A stretch of 64,000 nt of DNA from Ptiloglossa arizonensis (GCF_051014685.1 NW_027478391.1:372001-436000); one strand, 5' to 3'. Counted from the stretch's first letter, positions 25,441 through 37,479 are shown. Notes: generated by a model from the letters alone, not told the origin. Translations and numbers: made by a program.

Positions 25441-28067
25441 GCATTTCTTTCTTCGTTTCTCCGTTTCTTTCTTCGTTTCTCCGTTTCTTTGTTCGTTTCT
25501 CCGTTTCTTTCTTCGTTTCTCCGTTTCTTTCTTCGTTTATCCGTTTGTTCCTTCGTTTCTCCATTTATTTCCCCGTTTCTCCGTTCCTTTGTTCGTTTCT
25601 CAGTTTCTTTGTTCGTTTCTCCGTGTCTTTGTTCGTTTCTCCGTTTCTTTCTCCGTTTCTCGGTTTATTCCTTCGTTCCGCCATTTATTTCTCCGATTCT
25701 CCCTTTCTTTCTTCGTTTCTCCGTTTCTTTCTACGTTTCTCCGTTTCTTTGTTCGTTTCTCCGTTTCTTTTTCCGTTTCTCGGTTTATTTCTTTGTTTCT
25801 CCATTTATTTCTCCGTTTGTTTCTTCGTTACTCTGTTTCTTTCTTCGTTTCACCGTTTATTTCTTCGTTTCTCCGTTTCTTTCTTCGTTTCTCCGTTTCC
25901 TTGTTCGTTTCTCCGTTTATTTCTTCGTTTCTCCACTTATTTCTCCGTTTCTTTGTTCGTTTCTCCGTTTCTTTCTTTGTTTCTCCGTTTCTTTCTTCGA
26001 TTCTCCGTTTCTTTCTTCGTTTCTCCGTTTCTTTCATCGTTTCTTCGTTTCTCCGTTTCTTTCTTTGTTTCTCCGTTTATATCATCGTTTCTCCATTTAT
26101 TTCTCCGTTTCTTTCTTCGTTTCTCCGTTTCTTTGTTGGTTTCTCCGTTTCTTTCGTTGTTTCTCCGTTGCTTTCTTCATTTCTCCATTTATTTCGTCGT
26201 TTCTCCGTTTCATTCTTCGTTTCTGCGTTTCTTTGTTCGTTTCTCTGTTTCTTCGTTTCTCCATTTATTTCTCCGATTCTCCGTTTCTTTCTTTGTTTCT
26301 CCGTTTATATCTTCGTTTCTCCATTTATTTCTCCGTTTCTTTCTTCGTTTCTCCGTTTCATTCTTCGTTTCTCCACTTATTTCTCCGTTTCTTTGTTCGT
26401 TTCTCCGTTTCTTTCTTCGTTTCTCCGTTTCTTTCTTCGTTTCTCCGTTCATTTCTTCGTTTCACCATTTATTTCTCCGTTTCTCCGTTTCTTTCTTCGT
26501 TTCTCCGTTTCTTTCTTCGTTTCTCCGTTTCTTTCTTCGTTTCTCCGTTTCTTTCATCGTTTCTTCGTTTCTCCGTTTCTTTCTTCGTTTCTCCGTTTAT
26601 ATCATCGTTTCTAGATTTATTTCTCCGTTTCTTTCTTCGTTTCTCCGTTTCTTTCTTCGTTACTCCGTTTCTTTCTTCGATTCTCTGTTTCTTTCTTCGT
26701 TTCTCCGTTTCTTTCTTCGTTTCTCCGTTTCTTTCTTCGTTTCTCCGTTTCTTTCTTCGATTCTCCGTTTCTTTCTTCGTTTCTCCGTTTCTTTCTTCGT
26801 TTCTCCGTTTCTTTCTTCGTTTCTCCGTTTGTTCCTTCGTTTCTCCATTTATTTCCCCGTTTCTCCGTTCCTTTGTTCGTTTCTCAGTTTCTTTGTTCGT
26901 TTCTCCGTTTCTTTGTTCGTTTCTCCGTTTCTTTCTCCGTTTCTCGGTTTATTCCTTCGTTCCGCCATTTATTTCTCCGATTCTCCCTTTCTTTCTTCGT
27001 TTCTCCGTTTCTTTCTTCGTTTCTCCGTTTCTTTCTTCGTTTCTCAGTTTATTTCTTCGTTTCACCGTTTCTTTTTCGTTTCTCCGTTTCCTTGTTCGTT
27101 TCTCCGTTTATTTCTTCGTTCCTCCATTTATTTCTCCGTTTCTTTGTTCGTTTCTCCATTTCTTTCTTCGTTTCTCCGTTTCTTTCTTCGTTTCTCCGTT
27201 CATTTCTTCGTTTCACCATTTATTTCTCCGTTTCTCCGTTTCTTTCTTCGTTTCTCCGTTTCTTTCTTCGTTTCTCCGTTTCTTTCTTCGTTTCTCCGTT
27301 TCTTTCATCGTTTCTTCGTTTCTCCGTTTCTTTCTTCGTTTCTCCGTTTATATCATCGTTTCTCCATTTATTTCTCCGTTTCTTTCTTCGTTTCTCCGTT
27401 TCTTTCTTCGTTACTCCGTTTCTTTCTTCGATTCTCTGTTTCTTTCTTCGTTTCTCCGTTTCTTTCTTCGTTTCTCCGTTTCTTTCTTCGTTTCTCCGTT
27501 TCTCTCTTCGATTCTCCGTTTCTTTCTTCGTTCCTCCGTTTCTTTCTTCGTTTCTCCGTTTCTTTCTACGTTTCTCCGTTTCTTTCTTCGTTTCTCCGTT
27601 TCTTTGTTCGTTTCTCCGTTCCTTTCTTCGTTTCTCCGTTTCTTTCTTCGTTACTCCGTTTCTTTGTTCATTTCTCCGTTTCTCTCTTCGTTTCTCCGTT
27701 TCTTTCTTCGTTTCTCCGTTTCTTTGTTCGTTTCTCCGTTTCTTTGTTCGTTTCTCCGTTCCTTTCTTCGTTTCTCCGTTTCTTTCTTCGTTTCTCCGTT
27801 TCTTTCTTCGTTTCTCCGTTCATTTCTTCGTTTCACCATTTATTTCTCCGTTTCTCCGTTTCTTTCTTCGTTTCTCCGTTTCTTTGTTCGTTTCTCCGTT
27901 TCTTTTCCCGTTTCTCGGTTTATTTCTTTGTTTCTCCATTTATTTCTCCGTTTGTTTCTTCGTTACTCCGTTTCTTTCTTCGTTTCTCCGTTTCTTTGTT
28001 CGTTTCTCCGTTTCTTTCTTCCTTTCTCCGTTTCTTTGTTCGTTTCTCCGTTTCTTTCTTCGTTTCT
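25441..28067 (+). repeat. 2627-bp tandem duplication, copy B
   Basis: Adjacent second copy of 22814-25440 with the same order of variants. Its last part overlaps the 1616-bp duplication that begins near 27361, so two duplication events are superimposed here. Confidence 0.8.
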
Positions 28068-28976
28068 CCGTTTCTTTCTTCGTTTCTCCGTTTCTTTCTT
28101 TGTTTCTCCGTTTCTTTCTTCGTTTCTCCGTTTATTTCTTCGTTTCTCCGTTTCTTTCTTCGTTTCTCCGTTTCTTTCTTCGATTCTCCGTTTCTTTCTT
28201 CGTTCCTCCGTTTCTTTCTTCGTTTCTCCGTTTCTTTCTACGTTTCTCCGTTTCTTTGTTCGTTTCTCCGTTTCTTTGTTCGTTTCTCCGTTCCTTTCTT
28301 CGTTTCTCCGTTTCTTTCTTCGTTTCTCCGTTTCTTTGTTCATTTCTCCGTTTCTCTCTTCGTTTCTCCGTTTCTTTCTTCGTTTCTCCGTTTCTTTGTT
28401 CGTTTCTCCGTTTCTTTGTTCGTTTCTTCGTTCCTTTCTTCGTTTCTCCGTTTCTTTCTTCGTTTCTCCGTTTCTTTCTTCGTTTCTCCGTTCATTTCTT
28501 CGTTTCACCATTTATTTCTCCGTTTCTCCGTTTCTTTCTTCGATTCTCTGTTTCTTTCTTCGTTTCTCCGTTTCTTTCTTCGTTTCTCCGTTTATTTCTT
28601 CGTTTCTCCGTTTCATTCTTCGTTTCTCCGATTCTTTGTACGTTTCTCCGTTTCTTTCTTCGTTTCTTCGTTTCTTTCTTTGTTTCTCCGTTTATTTCTT
28701 CGTTTCTCAGTATCTTTCTTCGTTTCTCCGTTTCATTCTTCATTTCTCCGTTTATTTCTTCGTTTCTCCACTTATTTCTCCGTTTCTTTGTTCGTTTCTC
28801 CGTTTCTTTCTTTGTTTCTCCGTTTCTTTCTTCCTTTCTCCGTTTCTTTGTTCGTTTCTCCGTTTCTTTCTTCGTTTCTCCGTTTCGTTGTTCGTTTCTC
28901 CGTTTCTTTCTACGTTTCTCCGTTTCTTTGTTCGTTTCTCCGTTTCTTTTTCCGTTTCTCGGTTTATTTCTTCGTT
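27361..28976 (+). repeat. 1616-bp tandem duplication, copy A
   Basis: Matches 28977-30592 at a constant offset of 1616 bp. Shared markers include TTTGTACGTTTC near 28637 against 30253 and CTCAGTATC near 28706 against 30322. One or two single-base differences lie close to the start, such as CTCTG against CTCAG. Confidence 0.75.
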
Positions 28977-30592
28977 TCTCCATTTATTTCTCCGTTTCTT
29001 TCTTCGTTTCTTCGTTTCTTTCTTCGTTACTCCGTTTCTTTCTTCGATTCTCAGTTTCTTTCTTCGTTTCTCCGTTTCTTTCTTCGTTTCTCCGTTTCTT
29101 TCTTCGTTTCTCCGTTTCTCTCTTCGATTCTCCGTTTCTTTCTTCGTTCCTCCGTTTCTTTCTTCGTTTCTCCGTTTCTTTCTACGTTTCTCCGTTTCTT
29201 TCTTCGTTTCTCCGTTTCTTTGTTCGTTTCTCCGTTCCTTTCTTCGTTTCTCCGTTTCTTTCTTCGTTACTCCGTTTCTTTGTTCATTTCTCCGTTTCTC
29301 TCTTCGTTTCTCCGTTTCTTTCTTCGTTTCTCCGTTTCTTTGTTCGTTTCTCCGTTTCTTTGTTCGTTTCTCCGTTCCTTTCTTCGTTTCTCCGTTTCTT
29401 TCTTCGTTTCTCCGTTTCTTTCTTCGTTTCTCCGTTCATTTCTTCGTTTCACCATTTATTTCTCCGTTTCTCCGTTTCTTTCTTCGTTTCTCCGTTTCTT
29501 TGTTCGTTTCTCCGTTTCTTTTCCCGTTTCTCGGTTTATTTCTTTGTTTCTCCATTTATTTCTCCGTTTGTTTCTTCGTTACTCCGTTTCTTTCTTCGTT
29601 TCTCCGTTTCTTTGTTCGTTTCTCCGTTTCTTTCTTCCTTTCTCCGTTTCTTTGTTCGTTTCTCCGTTTCTTTCTTCGTTTCTCCGTTTCTTTCTTCGTT
29701 TCTCCGTTTCTTTCTTTGTTTCTCCGTTTCTTTCTTCGTTTCTCCGTTTATTTCTTCGTTTCTCCGTTTCTTTCTTCGTTTCTCCGTTTCTTTCTTCGAT
29801 TCTCCGTTTCTTTCTTCGTTCCTCCGTTTCTTTCTTCGTTTCTCCGTTTCTTTCTACGTTTCTCCGTTTCTTTGTTCGTTTCTCCGTTTCTTTGTTCGTT
29901 TCTCCGTTCCTTTCTTCGTTTCTCCGTTTCTTTCTTCGTTTCTCCGTTTCTTTGTTCATTTCTCCGTTTCTCTCTTCGTTTCTCCGTTTCTTTCTTCGTT
30001 TCTCCGTTTCTTTGTTCGTTTCTCCGTTTCTTTGTTCGTTTCTTCGTTCCTTTCTTCGTTTCTCCGTTTCTTTCTTCGTTTCTCCGTTTCTTTCTTCGTT
30101 TCTCCGTTCATTTCTTCGTTTCACCATTTATTTCTCCGTTTCTCCGTTTCTTTCTTCGATTCTCTGTTTCTTTCTTCGTTTCTCCGTTTCTTTCTTCGTT
30201 TCTCCGTTTATTTCTTCGTTTCTCCGTTTCATTCTTCGTTTCTCCGATTCTTTGTACGTTTCTCCGTTTCTTTCTTCGTTTCTTCGTTTCTTTCTTTGTT
30301 TCTCCGTTTATTTCTTCGTTTCTCAGTATCTTTCTTCGTTTCTCCGTTTCATTCTTCATTTCTCCGTTTATTTCTTCGTTTCTCCACTTATTTCTCCGTT
30401 TCTTTGTTCGTTTCTCCGTTTCTTTCTTTGTTTCTCCGTTTCTTTCTTCCTTTCTCCGTTTCTTTGTTCGTTTCTCCGTTTCTTTCTTCGTTTCTCCGTT
30501 TCGTTGTTCGTTTCTCCGTTTCTTTCTACGTTTCTCCGTTTCTTTGTTCGTTTCTCCGTTTCTTTTTCCGTTTCTCGGTTTATTTCTTCGTT
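28977..30592 (+). repeat. 1616-bp tandem duplication, copy B
   Basis: Adjacent second copy. A remnant of a third copy, about 130 bp, continues to roughly 30725 before other satellite resumes. Confidence 0.75.
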
Positions 30593-32967
30593 TCTCCATT
30601 TATTTCTCCGTTTCTTTCTTCGTTTCTTCGTTTCTTTCTTCGTTACTCCGTTTCTTTCTTCGATTCTCAGTTTCTTTCTTCGTTTCTCCGTTTCTTTCTT
30701 CGTTTCTCCGTTTCTTTCTTCGTTTCTCCGTTTCTTTCTTCGATTCTCCGTTTCTTTCTTCGTTTCTCCGTTTCTTTCTTCGTTTCTCCGTTTCTTTCTT
30801 CGTTTCTCCGTTTCTTTGTTCATTTCTCCGTTTCTCTCTTCGTTTCTCCGTTTCTTTCTTCGTTTCTCCGTTTCTTTGTTCGTTTCTCCGTTTCTTTGTT
30901 CGTTTCTCCGTTCCTTTCTTCGTTTCTCCGTTTCTTTCTTCGTTTCTCCGTTTCTTTGTTGGTTTCTCCGTTCCTTTCGTTGTTTCTCCGTTTCTTTCAT
31001 CATTTCTTCGTTTATTTCTTCGTTTCTCCGTTTCATTCTTCGTTTCTCCGATTCTTTGTACGTTTCTCCGTTTCTTTCTTCGTTTCTTCGTTTCTTTCTT
31101 TGTTTCTCCGTTTATTTCTTCGTTTCTCAGTTTCTTTCTTCGTTTCTTTCTTCATTTCTCCGTTTATTTCTTCGTTTCTCCATTTATTTCACCGTTTCTC
31201 CGTTTCTTTCTTCCTTTCTCCGTTTCTCCGTTTCTTTTTCCGTTTCTCGGTTTACTTCTGCGTTTCTCCATTTATTTCTCCGTTTCTTTCTTCGTTTCTC
31301 CGTTTCTTTCTTCGTTTCTCCGTTTCTTTGTTCGTTTCTCCGTTTCTTTCTTCGTTTCTCCGTTTCTTTCTTCGTTTCTCCGTTTCTTTCTTCGTTTCTC
31401 CGTTTCTTTCTTCGTTTCTCCGTTTCTTTCTTCGTTTCTCCTTTTATTTCTTCGTTTCTCCATTTATTTCTCCGTTTCTTTCTTCGTTTCTCCGTTTCTT
31501 TCTTCGTTTCTACGTTTCTTTCTTCGTTTCTGCGTTTCTTTCTTCGTTTTTTCGTTTCTTTCTTCGTTACACCGTTGCTTTCTTCGTTTCTCCGTTTCTT
31601 TCTTCGTTTCTCCGTTTCTTTCTTCGTTTCTCCGTTTCTTTGTTCGTTTCTCCGTTTCTTTGTTCGTTTCTCCGTTTATATCATCGTTTCTCCATTTATT
31701 TCTCAGTTTCTTTCTTCGTTTCTCCGTTTCATCCTTCGTTTCTCCGTTTTTTTCTTCGATTCTCCGTTTCTTTCTTCGTTTTTCCGTTTGTTTCTTCGTT
31801 TCTCGGTTGTTTCTTCGCTTCTCCGTTTCTTTCTTCGTTTCTCCGTTTCGTTGTTCGTTTCTCCGTTTCTTTCTACGTTTCTCCGTTTCTTTGTTCGTTT
31901 CTCCGTTTCTTTTTCCGTTTCTCGGTTTATTTCTTCGTTTCTCCATTTATTTCTCCGTTTCTTTCTTCGTTTCTTCGTTTCTTTCTTCGTTACTCCGTTT
32001 CTTTCTTCGATTCTCAGTTTCTTTCTTCGTTTCTCCGTTTCTTTCTTCGTTTCTCCGTTTCTTTGTTCGTTTCTCCGTTTCTTTCTTCGTTTCTCCGTTT
32101 CTTTCTTCGTTTCTCCGTTTCTTTCTTCGTTTCTCCGTTTCTTTCTTCGTTTCTCCGTTTCTTTCTTCGTTTCTCCTTTTATTTCTTCGTTTCTCCATTT
32201 ATTTCTCCGTTTCTTTCTTCGTTTCTCCGTTTCTTTCTTCGTTTCTCCGTTTCTTTCTTCGTTTCTGCGTTTCTTTCTTCGTTTTTTCGTTTCTTTCTTC
32301 GTTACACCGTTGCTTTCTTCGTTTCTCCGTTTCTTTCTTCGTTTCTCCGTTTCTTTCTTCGTTTCTCCGTTTCTTTCTTCGTTTCTCCGTTTCTTTCTTC
32401 GTTTCTCCGTTTGTTCCTTCGTTTCTCCATTTATTTCCCCGTTTCTCCGTTCCTTTGTTCGTTTCTCAGTTTCTTTGTTCGTTTCTCCGTTTCTTTGTTC
32501 GTTTCTCCGTTTCTTTCTCCGTTTCTCGGTTTATTCCTTCGTTCCGCCATTTATTTCTCCGATTCTCCCTTTCTTTCTTCGTTTCTCCGTTTCTTTCTTC
32601 GTTTCTCCGTTTCTTTCTTCGTTTCTCAGTCTATTTCTTCGTTACTCCGTTTCTTTCTTCGATTCTCTGTTTCTTTCTTCGTTTCTCCGTTTCTTTCTTC
32701 GTTTCTCCGTTTCTTTCTTCGTTTCTCCGTTTCTTTCTTCGATTCTCCGTTTCTTTCTTCGTTTCTCCGTTTCTTTCTTCGTTTCTCCGTTTCTTTCTAC
32801 GTTTCTCCGTTTCTTTGTTCGTTTCTCCGTTTCTTTTTCCGTTTCTCCGTTTATTTCTTCGTTTCTCCATTTATTTCTCCGTTTCTCTCTTCGTTTCTCC
32901 GTTTCGTTGTTCGTTTCTCCGTTTCTTTGTACGTTTCTCCGTTTCTTTGTTCGTTTCTCCGTTTCTC

Positions 32968-33715
32968 CGTTTCTTTCTTCCTTTCTTTCTTCGTTTCTCC
33001 GTTTCTTTCTTCGTTTCTCCGTTTCTTTGTTCGTTACTCCGTCGCTTTCTTCGTATCTCCGTTTCTTTCTTCGTTTCTCCGTTTCTTTCTTCGTTTCTCC
33101 ATTTCTTTCTTCGTTTCTCCGTTTCTTTCTTCGTTTCTCCGTTTCTTTCTTCGTTTCTCCGTTTCCTTGTTCGTTTCTCCGTTTATTTCTTCGTTTCTCC
33201 ACTTATTTCTCCGTTTCTTTGTTCGTTTCTCCGTTTCTTTCTTTGTTTCTCCGTTTCTTTCTTCCTTTCTCCGTTTCTTTGTTCGTTTCTCCGATTCTTT
33301 CTTCGTTTCTCCGTTTCGTTGTTCGTCTCTCCGTTTCTTTCTACGTTTCTCCATTTCTTTCTTCGTTTCTCCGTTTCTTTCTTCGTTTCTCCGTTTCTTT
33401 CTTCGTTTCTCCGTTTCTTTCTTCGTTTCTCCGTTTCTTTCATCGTTTCTTCGTTTCTCCGTTTCTTTCTTCGTTTCTCCGTTTATATCATCGTTTCTCC
33501 ATTTATTTCTCCGTTTCTTTCTTCGTTTCTCCGTTTCATCCTTCGTTTCTCCGTTTCTTTCTTCGTTTCTCCGTTTGTTTGTTGGTTTCTCCGTTCCTTT
33601 CGTAGTTTCTCCGTTTCTTTCTTCATTTCTCCATTTATTTCGTCGTTACTCTGTTTCTTTGTTCGTTTCTCCGTTTCTTTCTTCGTTTCTCCGTTTCTTT
33701 CTTCGTTTATCCGTT
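32968..33715 (+). repeat. ~0.75-kb dispersed duplication, copy B
   Basis: Second copy of 19190-19937. It carries the same rare TTCGTAGTTTC unit, which creates a TAG that ends one of the long artefactual open frames. The match is lost near 33715, where TTTGTTCC in the first copy is replaced by TTTCTTTC. Confidence 0.7.
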
Positions 33716-35765
33716 TCTTTCTTCGTTTCTCCGTTCATTTCTTCGTTTCACCATTTATTTATCCGTTTCTCCGTTTCTTTCTTCGTTTCTCCGTTTCTTT
33801 CTTCGTTTCTCCGTTTCTTTCTTCGTTTCTCCGTTTCTTTCATCGTTTCTTCGTTTCTCCGTTTCTTTCTTCGTTTCTCCGTTTCTTTCTTCGTTTCTCC
33901 GTTTCTTTCTTCGTTTCTCCGTTTCTTTCTTCGATTCTCCGTTTCTTTCTTCGTTTCTCCGTTTCTTTCTTCGTTTCTCCGTTTCTTTCTACGTTTCTCC
34001 GTTTCTTTGTTCGTTTCTCCGTTTCTTTTTCCGTTTCTCGGTTTATTTCTTCGTTTCTCCATTTATTTCTCCGTTTCTCTCTTCGTTTCTCCGTTTCGTT
34101 GTTCGTTTCTCCGTTTCTTTGTTCGTTTCTCCGTTTCTTTCTTCGTTTCTCCGTTTCTTTCTTCCTATCTTTCTTCGTTTCTCCGTTTCTTTCTTCGTTT
34201 CTCCGTTTCTTTGTTCGTTACTCCGTCGCTTTCTTCGTATCTCCGTTTCTTTCTTCGTTTCTCCGTTTCTTTCTTCGTTTCTCCATTTCTTTCTTCGTTT
34301 CTCCGTTTCTTTCTTCGTTTCTCCGTTTCTTTCTTCGTTTCTCCGTTTCCTAGTTCGTTTCTCCGTTTATTTCTTCGTTTCTCCACTTATTTCTCCGTTT
34401 CCTTGTTCGTTTCTCCGTTTCTTTCTTTGTTTCTCCGTTTCTTTCTTCCTTTCTCCGTTTCTTTTTCCGTTTCTCGGTTTATTTCTTCGTTTCTCCATTT
34501 ATTTCTCCGTTTCTCTCTTCGTTTCTCCGTTTCGTTGTTCGTTTCTCCGTTTCTTTGTTCGTTTCTCCGTTTCTTTCTTCGTTTCTCCGTTTCTTTCTTC
34601 CTATCTTTCTTCGTTTCTCCGTTTCTTTCTTCGTTTCTCCGTTTCTTTCTTCGTTTCTCCGTTTCTTTGTTCGTTACTCCGTCGCTTTCTTCGTATCTCC
34701 GTTTCTTTCTTCGTTTCTCCGTTTCTTTCTTCGTTTCTCCATTTCTTTCTTCGTTTCTCCGTTTCTTTCTTCGTTTCTCCGTTTCTTTCTTCGTTTCTCC
34801 GTTTCCTTGTTCGTTTCTCCGTTTATTTCTTCGTTTCTCCACTTATTTCTCCGTTTCCTTGTTCGTTTCTCCGTTTCTTTCTTTGTTTCTCCGTTTCTTT
34901 CTTCCTTTCTCCGTTTCTTTGTTCGTTTCTCCGTTTCTTTCTTCGTTTCTCCGTTTCGTTGTTCGTTTCTCCGTTTCTTTCTACGTTTCTCCGTTTCTTT
35001 CTTCGTTTCTCCGTTTCTTTCTTCGTTTCTCCGTTTCTTTCTTCGTTTCTCCGTTTCTTTCTTCGTTTCTCCGTTTCTTTCTACGTTTCTCCGTTTCTTT
35101 GTTCGTTTCTCCGTTTCTTTTTCCGTTTCTCGGTTTATTTTTTCGTTTCTCCATTTATTTCTCCGTTTCTTTGTTCGTTTCTCCGTTTCTTTCTTTGTTT
35201 CTCCGTTTCTTTCTTCCTTTCTCCGTTTCTTTGTTCGTTTCTCCGTTTCTTTCTTCGTTTCTCCGTTTCGTTGTTCGTTTCTCCGTTTCTTTCTTCGTTT
35301 CTCCATTTATTTCTCCGTTTCTCCGTTTATTTCTCTGTTTCTCCATTTATTTCTCCGTTTCTCCGTTTCTTTCTTCGTTTCTCCGTTTCTTTCTTCGTTT
35401 CTCCGTTTCTTTCTTCGTTTCTCCGTTTCCTTGTTCGTTTCTCCGTTTATTTCTTCGTTTCTCCACTTATTTCTCCGTTTCTTTGTTCGTTTCTCCGTTT
35501 CTTTCTTTGTTTCTCCGTTTCTTTCTTCCTTTCTCCGTTTCTTTGTTCGTTTCTCCGTTTCTTTCTTCGTTTCTCCGTTTCGTTGTTCGTTTCTCCGTTT
35601 CTTTCTTCGTTTCTCCATTTATTTCTCCGTTTCTCCGTTTATTTCTTTGTTTCTCCATTTATTTCTCCGTTTCTCCGTTTCTTTCTTCATTTCTCTGTTT
35701 CTTCCTTCGTTTCTCCGTTTCTTCCTTCCTTTCATCGTTTCTCCGTTTCTCCGTTTCTCCGTTTC

Positions 35766-36230
35766 GATTAAATGATTATAATATTTATAATTTCTATTAT
35801 AAATCATTTGATCTATAGTTAAATTTGACACTAATACTTTAAATACATATTTAATATATTTTTTAATCTCTTTAGCCTCCAGAAGAATTTTATTTATACT
35901 ATTTACTATATATAATAATTTTCACAGAATCGAAAATAAATGTAATTATTTATTTATAATAATAATTTTTTTTTCACTTATCTTAAAAATTGGGATGTAC
36001 TCTTTAAATGTTCGATTCATTTCTTTAATTTATTCATTAAATTGAATTAATCTATTCTTTATAATAACTTTAATAAAATTAATCCCTATAATTATTATAT
36101 AACTCGTATTAAAATTTAATAATGAAATGTATTTTATTTGCCTAATTAATGTAATTATTGTCCCTATCATTTGCTTAAATAAAAAATCAATCAAAATAAT
36201 TATAGGATATTCATCTGTTATACAAACATC
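35766..36230 (+). pseudogene. nad2: nad2 mitochondrial-derived fragment 1 (truncated)
   Basis: AT-rich sequence that reads on plus as part of NADH dehydrogenase subunit 2, a membrane subunit of respiratory complex I. From 35851 to 36230 it is one continuous frame in the invertebrate mitochondrial code (ATA Met, AGA Ser, TGA Trp), broken only by TAA at 36100-36102. It gives YFLISLASSSILF near the start, then LKIG, then SLNWINLFFMMTLMKLIP, then LNKKSIKMIMGYSSVMQTS. These follow the order of the family's conserved KYFLIQ, LKIG, LNWI-LMTWQK-AP and LNQTS-R-IMAYSS blocks. The Trp in SLNWI is a TGA at 36043, as expected for mitochondrial coding. The first 85 bp are less clear. The fragment stops at the mariner, lacking the C-terminal part kept in fragment 2. 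It is nuclear because satellite and transposon flank it. Assignment is from remembered family motifs, not a search. Confidence 0.8.
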
Positions 36231-36232
36231 TG
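36231..36232. other. Left mariner target-site dinucleotide (TG, expected TA)
   Basis: The two bases before the mariner left end are TG. The homologous uninterrupted position in nad2 fragment 2 (38075-38076) is TA, so this is probably a TA target duplication with one mutated base. Confidence 0.6.
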
Positions 36233-36261
36233 TTAGGGGGACCGGAAAGTAATGTCGTTTC
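36233..36261 (+). repeat. Mariner terminal inverted repeat, left
   Basis: 29 bp beginning TTAGGGGG and ending GTCGTTTC. It matches the reverse complement of 37480-37508 at 27 of 29 positions. It would be the transposase binding and cleavage site. Confidence 0.93.
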
Positions 36262-36306
36262 CCGACATTAAATTCAAATACATAAATTTTTAACGAGTTT
36301 TTATTT

Positions 36307-37341
36307 TTAATCAATGATATAATCACCCTCATTATCAACAACCTTTTGCCATCTAGTGTGCAAATTTTCAATGCCGGATCGATAAAAATCAATTGGTTTT
36401 TGAGCAAAATATACAGAGATGGCATTTTGAATATCATCCAAATTTGCAAATCTTTTGCCACTTAGAAAGTGTTGAAGCGATCGGAATAAATGGAAATCCG
36501 ATGGTGCAACATCGGGCGAGTATGGTGGGTGAGGCAGTACCTCCCACCCCAATTCATTAATTTTTGCCAAGGTTCGTCTTGCGCAGTGCGGTCTTGCATT
36601 ATCGTCTTGCAGAATAACGCCTTTTCTGTTGACAATCGCTGGCCACTTTTCAATTAAAGATTTATTTACACGATCTAATTGTTCACAGTAAAGGTCTGCA
36701 TTCACAGTCTGTCCAGGTTTCAGCAGTTCAAAATGAACAACGCCGCGAATACTCCACCAAACACACAAAAGGGCCTTTTTGGGGTGTAAACCTGGCTTAG
36801 CAGTACTTTGTGGCGATTCATTTGGAGAGAGCCACTGCCTTTTGCGTTTTGGATTATCATAAAGAACCCACTTTTCATCTCCGGTGATCAAGCGATCAAA
36901 AGACGCTTCTGTATTGTGCCGTTGAAGCAATAAGTTGCATGTGGTGGATCGGTTAGCCTTGTTCTCTTCGGACAGATTATGCGGGACCCAAACACCTGCT
37001 CTGCTTACTTTCCCAATCTGCTGCAAATGTTCTTGGATGGTCGACCAAGGTTGGTTAAGACTGTTTGACAATTCCTCGATTGTCTGACACGGATTTGCTT
37101 CCACTTCCGCACTTAACACGTCATTGTCTAACGTTGTTGGTCTTCCTGATCGATACGAGTCGGAAAGATCAAAATTACCGGATTTGAACTTGGAAAACCA
37201 CCTTTGGCATTTACGAACGTCTAATGCATTTGGATAAACATCGCAAATGTTTTTGGTAGCAACTGTTGCGTTACTACCCTTGCGAAACTCAAAAAGCATG
37301 CAATGCCGGATATGTACCTCTTCTGGTATTTGGCTGGCCAT
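36307..37341 (-). CDS. Mariner transposase (D,D34D)
   Basis: Cut-and-paste DNA transposase of the mariner family, 344 residues from the ATG at 37341, close to the usual 345. A three-codon in-frame extension upstream begins with TTG, so MASQIPEE is the preferred start. The N-terminal helix-turn-helix DNA-binding region covers about residues 5-110 (CQRWFSKFKSG, then SGRPTTLD). The linker motif WVPHNL follows near 118. The catalytic domain keeps all three aspartates: D155 in TGDEKW, D247 in LQDDNARPH and D282 in YSPDVAPSDFHLF, with 34 residues between the last two. No frameshift or stop was seen. The protein should act in the nucleus on the 29-bp inverted repeats. It most resembles the group that contains human Hsmar1, judged from recalled motifs only. 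Codon use is more balanced than in the AT-rich flanks, as expected for a transferred element. Confidence 0.97.
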   Translation of the reverse strand: MASQIPEEVHIRHCMLFEFRKGSNATVATKNICDVYPNALDVRKCQRWFSKFKSGNFDLSDSYRSGRPTTLDNDVLSAEVEANPCQTIEELSNSLNQPWSTIQEHLQQIGKVSRAGVWVPHNLSEENKANRSTTCNLLLQRHNTEASFDRLITGDEKWVLYDNPKRKRQWLSPNESPQSTAKPGLHPKKALLCVWWSIRGVVHFELLKPGQTVNADLYCEQLDRVNKSLIEKWPAIVNRKGVILQDDNARPHCARRTLAKINELGWEVLPHPPYSPDVAPSDFHLFRSLQHFLSGKRFANLDDIQNAISVYFAQKPIDFYRSGIENLHTRWQKVVDNEGDYIID

Positions 37342-37479
37342 TTCACCCAAAATTGTAAAGAAAAATTTTAAATTTAATTATTTACAACTAAACAAGTCAC
37401 TATAACCTCAGAATGTCTTTGCTACGACTTTAATGTACACAATGAGCTGACAAATGACAATCAAATAGTGACATGCGCA

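Larger units (their letters stand above)
1..35765 (+). repeat. Satellite array 1 (20-bp CT-rich unit)
   Basis: Continuous tandem array whose plus strand is the pyrimidine-rich strand. The commonest unit is GTTTCTTTCTTCGTTTCTCC, which splits into GTTTCTTTCTTC (12 bp) and GTTTCTCC (8 bp). Recurrent variants include GTTTCTTTGTTC, GTTTATTTCTTC, GTTTCTTTTTCC followed by GTTTCTCG, and ATTTATTTCTCC. These occur in a repeated order over kilobases, so there is higher-order structure above the monomer. The array continues past the left edge, so its true length is unknown. It ends within three perfect octamers plus GTTTC, then joins mitochondrial-like sequence at 35766. No non-satellite insertion was seen inside it. 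All three plus frames are open over most of its length because the unit contains no stop codon. Confidence 0.98.

Noticed and set aside
83..26614. An 8843-codon open frame and similar very long plus-strand frames in arrays 1 and 3, and minus-strand frames in array 2
   Set aside because: Consequence of a stop-free simple repeat. The same peptide appears in all three frames, with no start context, domain or codon bias.
1..35765. Telomeric repeat
   Set aside because: The unit contains no TTAGG-type or other known insect telomere motif, and arrays change polarity internally.
36030..36461. Minus-strand frame of 143 codons
   Set aside because: Runs from antisense nad2 into the mariner end and out of frame through the transposase. 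No family resemblance.
37342..37350. Three-codon N-terminal extension of the transposase
   Set aside because: It begins with TTG. The ATG at 37341 gives the length usual for mariner.
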